From the NCBI GenBank assembly GCA_027574665.1, contig CM050668.1:4780001-4844000 (forward strand): a DNA stretch of 64,000 nucleotides. Reading direction: 5' to 3'. Below are positions 13,101-23,100 of this stretch, piece by piece. The notes beneath the pieces were generated by a model. It did not search any database. It was not told the origin of the DNA and saw only the letters and a list, made by a program, of their open reading frames with translations. The DNA is from Rhynochetos jubatus. Lineage: Eukaryota > Chordata > Aves > Eurypygiformes > Rhynochetidae. Each line of letters begins with the position of its first letter. Position 1 is the first letter of the stretch. Both the position numbers and the translations under genes were made by a program.

Positions 13101-14738
13101 CCTGATTTTCCAGATGAGCAGTGGTGGTAAACTCAGAACCTGCATTATCCGTGCAAACACCGTGTATGGGGAGAAAGCAACGTTTCTTCAAGAGTCGTAT
13201 TTGCTTGCCAAAGCCAGGAACGGTGTGATGAACTACCTGGAGCCTGAAAGCACAGAGCGCAATTACACGTACGTGGGTGAGTGAATGACTGATCTCTTTG
13301 CATGGGGTGGTACCAGGCTGGTTTAGTTACAGGGGATTTTACATTTCAGCTTAACGATAACTTTCCAAGACCAGGAGATGAGTATGGTGAATGGGCACAA
13401 ATATTTCTGCAACCACAGAACTTAGACTGGCTAAAAGCATTTTTAAAACAGTTGTTTACATTCTACGCTTTTTCCTGGGAATGGTTTTCTTTTTTTTTCT
13501 TCCCCTCAACACTGGGAAAATGTTGTTTAGAAGACTGAAAAAAAAAAAGTCAGCGGAAAAAGTGAGAGAGATCTAATCCTTCTTTCTCTAGGTAAACATT
13601 TCAAGGGATATATTTGGGGGAGAGATATATTCAGACAGTTTTTAAAATGTTTTAGGTTTGAAAAGACACTTAATTTCTTCTTCATTAGAAGAAATAAAAC
13701 TAACACTATTTGTACAATACCTTGAAAAAGAGACTGCACTACATAACTGATTTTAGCAAGCACAAGAAACTACTCAAAACCCTATAGAAACAGTTTGTTG
13801 TGGTGTTGAATGCATTTCAGGGGAGTATAACTCACCATTAAATCATGTGGGGTTGTAGTTATTTCTGTGCGGGTCACTTGTATGTCTTTTTCCAAATGTA
13901 CAGATAACAGTAGTTTGAAAATGCTGTTAGAGAAGAATCAGGCCTAGATAAATCAAGTGACTTGTTCAAAGGCTCTCAGCAGAGCCAGGAATAAAACCCT
14001 CGAGCACTGCCTCCCATTCATCCTGCTCTCTCTACAAAACACTGCCCTTTCGCTTCACATGAACCAGTATCACAAGGCACATTAATTGTCCAGCTCAAAG
14101 GGGAGACCAAAGGTTTAAAGGATCTTGGGGGTCTGGATTAACTACTCCATCTCTCTACAGCGCAGCTGAGTGACACGACGAGTCCTTTCCCTACTTCACA
14201 GCACTGAAGCTGGCAGATCCGACGTACTCATTCCGCAGTAAACAGGAAAATTAAGCTCCTCCTGAATGCCTGTTTCTCTCCCCTTCTTATTTCCCCAGGG
14301 AACGTTGCATGGATGCATGTTCTTGCAGCAAGGAACTTGCAGCTGAAACCAGACTTGCTGGCAGGACAAGTGTATTATTCCTATGATGACACTCCAACAA
14401 GGAAAGGTTTTCTGATAAGGCATCAGCTGTTGGCCTCTCTGGACCCCTCAATAAGACTAGGCTCACACGTCCCTTACTGGAAGATATGGTTAATGATCCA
14501 ATTGCACAGGATAATCAAGGTCATCTTGTACCCTTTCTGGAAGCCAGAGCCTTTCCTAAACTTGCCTTTACTGAACACCATAGTCACCACCTTCTCCTAT
14601 GAGACAGACAAAGCCTCCAGGCATTTTGGGTACAAACCCCTCTTCTCCTGGAATGAGAGCAAGCACAGAACTGCACAGTGGTTAAAAGCAGCTGCAGGGA
14701 ACCTGGAACCCTCCCAGCTTCGTGAAAAGAAGAACTAA
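968..14738 (+). CDS. HSD3B7-like: HSD3B7-like 3-beta-hydroxysteroid dehydrogenase, six coding exons, complete
   Basis: The exons join in frame to 371 residues. Residues 10-17 read TGGCGFIG, the NAD(P)-binding TGxxGxxG motif, and Asp37 at the end of the second strand (RVFD) suggests NAD+ preference. HTSS (120-123) supplies the catalytic serine region and Tyr153-Lys157 is the YxxxK pair. GNEDT (139-143), GNVAWMHVLAAR (226-237) and TDKASRHFGY (328-337) are blocks I recognise from HSD3B7. A hydrophobic stretch near 284-306 fits the membrane-associated segment of the family. HSD3B7 is an endoplasmic reticulum enzyme that oxidises 7-alpha-hydroxylated sterols to 3-oxo-delta-4 products in bile-acid synthesis; that substrate is inferred here, not seen. 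Length is close to the usual ~370. The six-exon layout fits HSD3B7 better than the HSD3B1/2 genes, which have fewer coding exons. The start at 968 has purine -3 and G+4. No frameshift or premature stop is present. It may be the orthologue or a bird paralogue. Confidence 0.9.
2480..3760 (-). repeat. Ancient CR1-type LINE relic
   Basis: Read on the + strand, the stretch from about 2850 to 3640 follows the reverse complement of an old, widespread sauropsid CR1-like LINE. Recognisable blocks include the 'aatcaagatagatgg' segment near 3105, 'ttgttcttgacaaatccatg' near 3195 and 'agctcatcgggcc' near 3460. It has many substitutions and indels and an internal AAT microsatellite. The outer borders (2480-2850 and 3640-3760) are uncertain. 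Confidence 0.7.
2913..2927. repeat. (AAT)5 microsatellite
   Basis: Five uninterrupted AAT units followed by an A run, inside the CR1 relic of intron 1. Confidence 0.9.
4391..4408. repeat. G-rich tract in intron 1
   Basis: Seven G, one A, then ten G, followed by a purine-rich stretch (AAAGGAGATAGGG). It is a mononucleotide-type low-complexity tract and could fold as a G-quadruplex. Confidence 0.9.
4963..5118 (+). CDS. HSD3B7-like: HSD3B7-like coding exon 2
   Basis: The acceptor is TTTTTCTGCAG and the donor is GGGG/GTAAGC. The exon completes Ala50 and runs to the first base of Gly102. It contains VTVMKGDIRD (cofactor-contacting Asp after the third strand) and HVVIHTAAIVD, the strand that carries the family's H-T-A signature, then the helix leading into the NVGGTENV block. 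The 156 nt keep phase 1 at both ends. Confidence 0.9.
6359..6675 (+). repeat. CR1 LINE 3' end, 5'-truncated
   Basis: It matches the familiar end of avian CR1: 'gaagaaattcttcccggaga', 'caggttgcccagagaagctg', 'gtccctgcccatggcagggg' and finally 'aaggtcccttccaaccc', then a degraded copy of the 8-bp ATTCTATG-type tail. Sense strand is the same as the gene. Like most CR1 copies it is severely truncated at the 5' end and has no open reverse transcriptase frame. Confidence 0.92.
7595..7745 (-). repeat. CR1 LINE fragment
   Basis: The + strand reads 'caacaggtccatgtccttct', then 'ctgggggccccagagcc' and 'cagtactccaggttggggtc', which is the reverse complement of the CR1 segment shortly before its 3' end. 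It lies about 160 bp upstream of coding exon 3. Confidence 0.85.
7905..8013 (+). CDS. HSD3B7-like: HSD3B7-like coding exon 3
   Basis: This short exon (109 nt) has no ATG of its own in frame near its start and is easy to miss. It completes Gly102 and encodes TENVLRACCALNIPYVVHTS followed by SIAAVGPNTSHEPMF and two bases of Arg138. HTSSIAAVGPN matches the family's TSS catalytic-serine strand and VGPN block. The acceptor is CCAACAG and the donor is TTCAG/GTAAGG. Frame is kept from exon 2 and into exon 4. Confidence 0.88.
8014..12153 (+). other. Intron 3 of the HSD3B7-like gene
   Basis: It begins GTAAGG and ends TATTTCAG. It is the longest intron (4140 bp). Apart from a MIR-like remnant near 10800-10895 I recognise nothing in it. 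Open frames inside it (for example 11684-12130) show no family signature. Confidence 0.85.
10800..10895 (-). repeat. MIR-like SINE remnant
   Basis: The + strand resembles the reverse complement of the MIR core: 'cacttcacacgtgg', 'gagcacagagaagagcagg', 'caagttgcctggggtcaaac'. It is strongly diverged, so the family name is tentative. Confidence 0.45.
12154..12253 (+). CDS. HSD3B7-like: HSD3B7-like coding exon 4
   Basis: The acceptor is CTATTTCAG and the donor is AAAAAG/GTACAA. It completes Arg138 and encodes GNEDTKYSGEVELPYGKTKA and then MAEKLVSEANGKK (to residue 171). Tyr153 and Lys157 form the YxxxK catalytic motif, followed by the A-M-A-E helix typical of 3-beta-HSDs. FRGNEDT and LPYGKTK strongly recall the HSD3B7 version of this block. 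It ends in phase 0. Confidence 0.93.
12254..13113 (+). other. Intron 4 of the HSD3B7-like gene
   Basis: It begins GTACAA, a weaker donor than the other four, and ends GATTTTCCAG. It is 860 bp long. I see no repeat family or extra exon in it. Confidence 0.85.
13114..13276 (+). CDS. HSD3B7-like: HSD3B7-like coding exon 5
   Basis: The acceptor is GATTTTCCAG and the donor is ACGTGG/GTGAGT. It encodes residues 172-225 plus one base of Gly226. LRTCIIRANTVYGE matches the family strand that follows the YxxxK helix (TC-LRP-x-YGE in relatives). It then has the FLQESYLLAKARNGVMNYLE helix region and ends in NYTYVG, which continues into the conserved GNVAWMH block of exon 6. Confidence 0.93.
13277..14298 (+). 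other. Intron 5 of the HSD3B7-like gene
   Basis: It begins GTGAGT and ends TTATTTCCCCAG. It contains T-rich (about 13491-13499) and A-rich (about 13538-13548) runs and a MIR-like remnant near 13945-14045. Confidence 0.85.
13945..14045 (-). repeat. MIR-like SINE remnant
   Basis: The + strand reads 'aagtgacttgttcaaaggc', then 'cagcagagccaggaataaaa', resembling the reverse complement of the MIR core (GTGACTTGCCCAAGG... followed by CAGAGCTGGGA). Borders are vague. Confidence 0.5.
14299..14738 (+). CDS. HSD3B7-like: HSD3B7-like coding exon 6 (last, with stop)
   Basis: The acceptor is TATTTCCCCAG and the TAA stop is at 14736-14738. It completes Gly226 and encodes residues 227-371. GNVAWMHVLAARNL, GQVYYSYDDTP and TDKASRHFGYKPLFSW are close to HSD3B7 blocks. 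PYWKIWLMIQLHRIIKVILY (284-303) is a hydrophobic, basic segment where the family has its membrane-associated region. The tail ends in REKKN, which is basic but not a canonical KKxx retrieval signal. The C-terminal half carries most of the differences expected to set substrate choice. Confidence 0.95.
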
Positions 14739-14928
14739 GCAGCATGTTTGGGGTAAGGAGAGAGCTTATCACACCACAAGTTTCACCTGAACTTCATAAC
14801 ATGCACAGATTTTTGGCAGAAACTTTGCAAACACTGAGAAATCCTGGGACAGGGAAAGAGCAAAACGCTCAGGCTGCAAGTCTCTACCCTTGCCATGCCA
14901 ACGGGGCAGCTATGTTAAGTGTCACTGT
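14739..14928 (+). other. Start of the 3' UTR of the HSD3B7-like gene
   Basis: This is the unique sequence between the stop codon and the LTR. I see no AATAAA or ATTAAA in it, so polyadenylation must occur further on, either in the LTR or beyond it. Confidence 0.6.
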
Positions 14929-15600
14929 TGTGGTTTAACTCCGGCTAGCAAAATACCACGAAGCCGCTCTCACAAATCCCCCTCCCCTCCTCCAGTGGAG
15001 GGGAAGAAACGGAGGAAAAAGAAATAAGGAAGCTCGTAAAATTGAGATAAGAACTATTTACTCATTAAATCTAAATCAATACATACAGGTACTACTGCTA
15101 ATAAATACTTAAAATAGTAGGAAATAAAACATACAGTACAATATATACAATATGATACAATTTCCCACCATCCACTGACCAATGCACACCCAGATGTTGA
15201 GGAATGAAAATCAGACCCCGAGAGCCCGAGAACCACAGCCCGAGAGCGATCGCAGCCTGAGAGCCGCGGCCTGAAGGCCGGAGCCCGGGAGCCTACGCAG
15301 CAGATTCCGAGCAAACCTTATCACTGATAACACGGCCAGAAAACTCAAAACAACCCACCAGCTCCCACACGAAGGAGCCAGCACAGGAGCTGGCAAAGCA
15401 GCTAACACAGGAGGGTTAGCAAGTGCCCGGAGAGACGAGCAAGGGAGTGAGGGAGAGAGAGAAGGGCAGAGTAATGGCTACCGGACCCTCTTCCCCACCC
15501 AAAGAGACCGGAACATGACGTACTATGGGATGAAATACTGCCTTGGTCAGTCTGGGTCAGCTACAGTATCCGAAGCGGACAAAAGACCTTGAGTTCAGTA
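14929..15600. mobile_element. LTR of an avian endogenous retrovirus-type element
   Basis: It starts TGTGGTTTAACTCCGGCTAG and continues with an ACCACGAAGCCGCTCTCAC block, a CAGTGGAGGGGAAGAAAC block, 'gagataagaactatttactc', and near the other end 'cagtctgggtcagctac'. These are in the order I know from a common avian LTR family. The interior (about 15213-15296) has GC-rich imperfect repeats around CCCGAGAGC. AATAAA occurs at 15100 and 15123 and ATTAAA at 15064 on the + strand. No gag/pol/env region is next to it, so it appears solo. The right border is uncertain (15600-15680), no target duplication was established, and its transcriptional orientation is not decided. Confidence 0.7.
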
Positions 15601-17570
15601 CAGGCCATCCCCAGCACCAGCTGAGGCCTTAGCAATGTTTTCACTTACTGTCCAGCAACAGAGTTTCCTGGCAACCAGAGTAAAGGGAGTTAGCCCTTTC
15701 CTGACTGAACCCAGCACAGTCACGAAACACCGGGTGCGTTTGAAAGCATCCGCTTTGCAGGTACCTGCAGGCCTGGCTGGCCTCGCTCATTCCCACCGTG
15801 CCACCACTGCACAGGGATCACTCCTGGGAACAAGAGGGACAGGCTCAGATGAGAGATGGTGACCAGTAAACACCTTCTTGATAAAATTAGTTGACCAGTC
15901 TTGTTCCACAGCCTGGCGAGCCTCCATCTGTTTCCATACTCAGCAAATGGCCCTCTCCCCTCCCCACGGTCTTGGGCAGCTGGTGGGATGGCTGTACCTG
16001 GCTCATACACTCAGGGGGTCTTCAGTGGTAATTTGGGGGAAGACAAGGAACGGCCAGTGAGTTCTTGCTCTGTTTCAGGGTTTAATAAAAAGAAAAAAAA
16101 TAATTCCCTTTTCCAAAGCTACCTTTTTCAAGAGGCGTCCTGTTATTTTTAACATGGAATATTACAGTTGTGTTGAAGTATCCCTGTAAAAACCTTCCAA
16201 TCTCTTGTGCTAACGATGTATAGGCTGACTTACTTTCTATTCGTATGGATGGATAACTGTTGTCTACAAGCTCAGAGGTGGGACTCACACAGTGTGCGAC
16301 TCAAATTCTCTTACCTCTCAGCACTCCAGCAGCAAAGCAAAACAAACTAATGCCCACGTTCAGCTGCCGCACTGGCAGACAGCAACTTCAGTGAAGGCCT
16401 TAGGGGCTGCGTTTATGCTAAATAACGTCTGAACTTCAGGAGGAAGAGGTGATTTCAACTCATTCCATGGCACTGGAGCTGCACAGTCCATCCGGGAGCT
16501 GTATTTCACAGATGATATTTTCCTAACACAGACGGGGCAGGCAATACCAGAAGATTCACAACAAAAACTGTGGTTTGTTACAGCTTATCGGTGCCTTTAT
16601 TTTTAAGGCAGATAGAGATCAGTAAACCTACATTAAGCATAACAGAGATTCCTGTTTTCACTCGAGCTTGGAGGAATGGGATATTTTTACAATACTGTTT
16701 CAAATCTCAACTGAATTCTGTTGGTATCACGCTTCTGTGTTCTGTGATTATGCGCCCATCTCTTGAATGTTCCTACAGTAACAGTGTACACATGCACAAA
16801 TAAAAGCTTATTTTAATTACAGGTGACCTAATCCTCCTGGAAAAAGCAAATTTCAGTATGGCATCCTTGATAGAAACAGTCAAGATTCACTTCTTGTTAG
16901 TCACAGTAGTTACTCAGGAAGGAAAGCGAAGCAATACATTCACCAACACTCACAAGAGAATTCTTTGCAAAATGAGCTCATAAATCAAAATTTATTTGCT
17001 CTGGTAATTCATTAATAATTTCATGTAATGAATTTGGGGAAAACTGTTGCAATCTGCCCATAGAGAATGTGGGAAGGTGGAGTGTGTAAATTATCAGTTC
17101 CCTAATTTTTCTCCTACCATTTGTGCTGGGAGGTTTTTAAGAAAAAGGAGTAACAGGAGTGCTGGTTTTCCTATTGCACTAAAAATTCTCTTTGCAATTT
17201 TTTGCCATTGTTCAAATGGTAGATGACAGCTTGCTAAGAATTTGAGAAAGAGGTGTACACCCAATTTCTTATGCACATTTCCAGAGCATGGCCACAGCAC
17301 ATCAACGTTGACCTCAACAGTTTTAATGCTTTTGAAACTTTGGTTTTCCCTTGCCGGAAAAAGAGCCACTGGGTGGAGCTGCAAGTCTGTGAGACAGGTA
17401 CCCTGCCCGCGAGTGCAACTGCTGCCTGGCTTCTGCTCTACCTGGTGTTCCAAAGCATCGGAAGACCTGCCCAGACAGGGAGGCTGATGGATGGGGTGGG
17501 AGTAGCTGACCATCTGGGTTTGTCCTCAGTCTGTGGCATTTGGAGATTTGGCCTTCACTCGGTTGGCTGG
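15601..17570. other. Downstream flank, no gene recognised
   Basis: It holds two further sense-strand AATAAA signals at 16084-16089 and 16799-16804 that could serve a long 3' UTR of the HSD3B7-like gene. Otherwise it is unassigned sequence without a recognised repeat or exon. Confidence 0.5.
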
Positions 17571-17612
17571 ATCGTTTTATCTTCATCGTTTTATCTTCAT
17601 CGTTTTATCTTC
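17571..17612. repeat. Perfect 14-bp tandem repeat, three copies
   Basis: The unit ATCGTTTTATCTTC is present three times without a mismatch at 17571-17584, 17585-17598 and 17599-17612. The lack of divergence suggests recent expansion by slippage. Confidence 0.97.
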
Positions 17613-19839
17613 ACGTAGTCGCGTAATCAAAGAGACCAAGGAAACTTTACACTCAGAATTCATTAGAAAAGAATAAAAGCTTGCTGTCTATTTTTACAAA
17701 TAGAATTAAATATGGCACTCTGACCTTTGAGAAAACTTCCCTAAGAGCTGATGCTGTCAGTCCTCTTCAGAGCCCTTGGTATGTTCCTCTGTGGGATTTG
17801 GAGCTGCTGAAGGTATCGGATGGGGCAGTTGTCAAGGCCCAGTGCTGTCCCAGACAGCAATGCTAATATAAACTTGCCTGCTTTCAGAAACCTTGCTGGG
17901 AACCACATCACGCTTTTCTTCCTGTCTTGCTCATCATCACCTCCGATTTTGATGCTTATCAGGCTGCAGATGACATGCAGGATAAGGAGCAGGGATTTTT
18001 AAAGGTAGTTAAGCAAAAGATTTTTCAAAAGGATGTGAATTAGTTGGCTGCTGAGCTTTTCATATACCTACCCACCTCCCAAGCTTTGACAAAGTAGTGG
18101 ATTCCCTTTCCCCACTCATGGTAGAAGTGGGGGGAAAAGTTAGACAGCAAAGCCTCTGTGCTGTTTTCCAAAAAGATGAGTAAGCTTCCTTTGGCTGCCC
18201 TGCATTTTGGCTCCTCCAAGCTAATGCTGCTGCAGACTTCCTGTTAGATCCTTGATTTTATCGGATTATAACTTGTTTTCTCCTGGCAATGCTTTAATTC
18301 TTTCTACTGCACTGGGTTGTCGTTGGCTTTTCTTTTCAGGGTCTCAGCCCTATTATGTAACAGCAGCAGCAAAAAAAGGGAGAAAAAAATATTTCAGATC
18401 TGTTTCTACTTCTGGAGAGGAGCCTTTGTGCACAATTACTCATCCAAGAGATTCAGCAGGTATAACTGCTTCCCCCAGGGGCTCCATTATATAATTGGAT
18501 TCCAGCCATACAAATTAAATCCTATCTTACCCCTTAGTTAAGCCAGGCAGTAAGTATTTAATGCTAATATCCCTGACAACTATTGCAGGGAGACGCAGAG
18601 ACGAAGCACAGAGGAGACAGATGCGTGCACTCTCTACCGGAGGAGCAGGGAGGATGAGGAAGGAGTGCATTGACAGAACAACACCTGCTGTATTTTAAAC
18701 ATGGCTGAACTTCCCCAGCACGAGCCACGGCATCTGCTGGAGTTGTCGTCTGAGCTGGAATGGGGTCTCCCTTCGTTTTCACCCTCTAATGTTCCCATGT
18801 GTGCACTGCCCCCCCCCCCAACACACACTTCAAAGAGCCACATGCCTAACCCTGTTTGAGTTTCTACGGAAGTCTCTGTTCTTGTGCAATGTCTGAAGGA
18901 AGCAAGTTTAGTAATATTAAAACTCAAGCCAAATGCACAAGCAAGCAAAGAATCCCCAAATTAATAAGAAAATCTCCACTGAGTTACTCATTCATCTGCA
19001 TTTTCTGTTGCGTTCTGTCTTCTCCCGGCATGTTTCTCTTAGACAAAGCCCTCTGGGCAGAGACCATCTCTTTTGGTGTCTGGTACATCAGTCACATAGT
19101 TAGTACATAGTAATAAAGGAAAATAGATTCATGGTAGGAGTTAAACCAGTCAGTCTGGTACTGTAATTGGAACATAATCTCATATTGACAGTATTTAACA
19201 CAGGATGCGCAGGGAACAGATGGCAGCACGCCAGGCCCCACTCGTTCTACAAATTTCAGAAAGATATTTTCTAAGTCCAGCTCCTGAACCTCACCCCGAT
19301 GTCAGAAGCTTTGCTTCCCCAAATGGGCCTAGATCCGCTCACTAATCCTGGTTAAAGCCCAACACACCCCTGTGCTTACGAGTTTGCAGACAACCTGGCT
19401 AGCAGTGTTTCTATTGCTAACTATGCTAAAAGATGCTGAAAGAGAGATTTGAAAAAGCATCAAGGGCAAAAGCCTCCAGCATCCTTTGGTACAAGCACTC
19501 CCAAACCGCTCAATACACGCACGGGCCTTTCCCTTACAGAGAACTCGCCTGTGACACGAGAACACGTGTGCACTTTCAGCGTGAGGGACACCCACCGGCA
19601 TACGCCTGCTGCTTCTTTCATCTCTAAAACCTTCAGTCATCCAACTCACTCCACAGGGCATACTGGCGATAGAGCGGTTCCTTCCTCTGAGCCCGAAACG
19701 CTGAGCTGAAGCGGGTGAAAGGAGGGGAAGCACGTTTATGTCCAAGATGCGTCTGACGGCGTGGAGCGCGACGGTGTAAGTGCAGACGCAAACTGGGCCT
19801 TCCAAGGGTATGGCAGAAGTACACCATGCTACTTTTGTC
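17613..19839. other. Intergenic, no gene recognised
   Basis: No exon with a recognisable protein family. It contains a run of eleven C at 18809-18819 followed by ACACACAC. Nothing else stands out. Confidence 0.5.
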
Positions 19840-20125
19840 TGCTACAGGAAGTTTAAATTGATTTTTCTCTATTTCAGCAATTAATTCCCATTAATCAACT
19901 TACTGTACAATGCTGCACTATAATTCACAAGTTTTATGTATTATATGAATAAAATTGCACATATATTTTTATGTGATTTTCATTTAATTGAATTCCAAGG
20001 AGATTTATCTGCTGGGTTATTAATAAATCTTAATATGGCCTATAACATTCAATTGATATTTAATTAACCTGCAATAACCGCCTTGTAAAATGTAAATTAA
20101 ATGCTTTATTTTTCCAGGCATATAA
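19840..20125. promoter_or_regulatory. Candidate conserved non-coding element, AT-rich with homeodomain-type cores
   Basis: The block is low in repeats and dense in TAAT/ATTA cores, for example CAATTAATTCCCATTAATC (about 19879), CATTTAATTGAATTCC (about 19981), TTATTAATAAATC (about 20017) and ATTTAATTAACC (about 20058). Such density is typical of developmental enhancers in gene deserts. Base composition alone could explain part of it and conservation was not tested. Confidence 0.3.
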
Positions 20126-20167
20126 CCTTAAATCAAATTCTTCATTCTACCAGCAAAGCAAAAAGGA

Positions 20168-20182
20168 GTGTGTGTGTGTGTG
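20168..20182. repeat. (GT)n microsatellite
   Basis: About seven GT units, followed by GGG. Confidence 0.85.
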
Positions 20183-23100
20183 GGGAAAAACAAGGTTGCA
20201 GGCAACCTAACCTTAGACCTGAAGATATTTTATGTTTAAAGAGGTTCAAAATGGAAACTGGATCAGTTTGTGATCAGTTCTTCTACCGAGGAAGTACTTT
20301 TCCACTGTCTGCCCACCTTTAAAGATCACAAGAATCTGGGTGGATTTAGATGAAACATCAAAATCTCAGGAGACTTGAAGAGAAGTGAGAGGCGCCCATT
20401 ATAAGTAATAAGGTTGCAAATTCCCATAGGTATTGTGGTATTTGGCATTTTTCTTAAAGTCTTGGCTCCTGGTCACATTATCAAATGAGAATGTCAATTT
20501 TAATTTAAAAATTAAAAAAGGAAATATGTTAAAGCCCTTTGATAGGGGAAGAAGTTTGCAAACTTGAATGTCAAAGGCATGAGAACTACGAGACAAAAAT
20601 ACATAAAATTTGATCCTTATCTTTAAAAGGATCAGAACTTTTTGAGAGACCCGAGATGTTTGAGAAGTGGGAGGCGGCAACAAATGATCAAAACAGCCTT
20701 TACGAGAAAAGATGAGAACAGTCCAAATTATATTTTAAGATCAAACTGTTCTCCTCCCCCTCCTCTAGCAATTTACATAGATCTACATTAAATACTGCGA
20801 ACTGCATCAACAGCTATTTCTGATTCCAAAACCAGGAGAGCTAGCCACCTTCGCAAAGCGATTTGAAAACTTCAAGCGAGTACGACTGCCTAAAATCGAC
20901 AGGCCTATAAAGTTTTACTGCCATAGCACCTAAACTTAGTATATCTGTCTTATTTTAACGCGTGGAGCAGTCTATCTGTCTTACAATATGTTATTACATA
21001 GGGTATTCCCACCAAAGGACAGTAACCCTTACTGGCTGTAATCTGTCTGCGTTAGGTCGCTTTAAAAGGTATTAAATGAAAATCAGAAGTTAAATGTACC
21101 GTGGATTTTAAAGGTGTCACAGCACGGAAGAATAAAAATGAAGAGAATGGATTCTGACTGGCAATGAATGAACGGAAATAAATCCAGATCTTCTGTAATG
21201 GAAAGCCTGTCCTCCCTCGCTGTTCATCCTCTCCAGTCACTCCTCCACCCTGCTTGCACCAACTACAGCCAGTGCACCCCACTTGCCCTGACCAAGTGCA
21301 CTAATTCTGCCCAGGAGCTCACGGACCTGCGGGATTTCTTAAAGGGCCCCGGCGTGCCACGTAGCAGGGGGAACGTGATGCTGCCATCCCGCAGTTACTC
21401 AAGGGCTCGCGTGAATTGCATTGCTTAGCAAAGCATTGCTGACTAGCCCAAATTTTGCCACTCTCACACTTTGCAAGCAGCTTCGCTGCTTCAGAAGAGA
21501 CGTACCCGGAGCGGGGAGTCAGCAGATGCAAGTGGCCTCATGCTCACAGTAATTGACTGGAATTTTGCAGACCTGGGTTTAATCCCCAGCTTCAGCATGG
21601 GCTCACTGGGTAATTTACAGCAGGTTTCTTCCTCTCTCTCCTTCTGCATTTTATGATTTTGGCAATTGATCAGAATTAGCCTCCTCTCCTGCTCTTACCT
21701 TTCATCTTTTTAATGGAGGAGAAGGTATCCCGCAAACGTGCTGCGTCGGGTCTGCTGCCAGCCATTGCTTGGGGGAGAGCTGAGCCCAGCGTGAGCCTGC
21801 AGCTCCTTCCCAGGACAGTTGCATTTTACTCTACTGGATAAACATTGACGCAGTGGCTATTTTTTCCCTTCAAAGTGGGTTTGTAATTGAGCTGAACCTA
21901 GCAGAGCTCTCGTTAAGGACTGGTCGTGACTGACAGTTTACATTTACTTGGGTAGCACTTTTTATCAGGCGAAGTCACCTGGGAGCTGCACCAGGAAGAG
22001 ACAAGAGACCCATCTACCCACAGACTACTCCTAACGATGCTCCTGGGAATTAAATCACAACACCAGGAACAAATGTAATGGATCAAAAATAGAGGGCCCT
22101 GCAAATCGACAAAAGGACTTAGGACCTGATGGGCTCCCCACAGAAATTTTACCACTGAGTTTAAAAGCAGAAGTGGGCCCAGTGTAGGACTGCTGGTGGT
22201 CGCTGCATGTACAGCCTGTCTCTCAGGGATGAAAGAGCAGACCCACCATCACCTAATGCCTTCTTTCTGCTCTGCCCACTGGAAAACCAACCCCATGACT
22301 ATCCTGTGATCACACCCTAGTCCTAAATCCATTTATGACCATACCATCCTCCTTTTAAACCCCAGCTCTGATCTCTTTTCCTTCGAGAGACACAACAAAC
22401 TGCATATTCTTGACAATCCCACGATGCGCAGTCACCTCTTACACAGGGCTTATGGCAACAGTCTCAGTGGGAATGGAGGGAATTCACCTGCTTGGCTGAT
22501 GGCAAACCTGTTTCACAGCAACTAACTGAGAAGCAAAGCATCTACAGTGCTGCTGCTACCACTGGGAATAATCCCACTTACTTACACGGAGATAGGTACT
22601 GACTATGGGGGATCCTTAACAGAAGACAGGCACAGCACTTGCAAGCTCTGCCTTTCTCAAAATTCACATCTGGAAATGAGCAATTGAGCAAGAACCAGCC
22701 CCATGAGACACATCTAAATCAGCCCATCTTAATATCGGGCACATGCTCTTAACTCGCACGTTGCTGTGCATTCAAATGATTAACGGTTCAACAGAAAACT
22801 CACACAGCATCGTACAGTGGTACTGTAGCGCATCACCTAGAGGGACGCACACGCCTTGCCCCAGGAGAAGAACCAAGGAGAATTAGGTGCCTGATTTCTA
22901 ATACACTTCAAAGGCGTTTAGAAGCTCTGCTTTCTCTCAGAAACCTCACCAGACTACCTTAGAGGCTGTACACATGCTTGACATGACACCAGATAATGTT
23001 TGTGGGCTACGGCATAAATGGGGATTACTGCCTCTGCAGAGGAGGACTTGCTGAAGTGGCTGTGGTTTAAGGAAGGATTTGAAAGGGGAGACGTACAGAG

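Noticed and set aside
19329..19805. 158-codon minus-strand open frame
   Set aside because: No recognisable domain, and the two strands overlap with several competing frames, as expected by chance.
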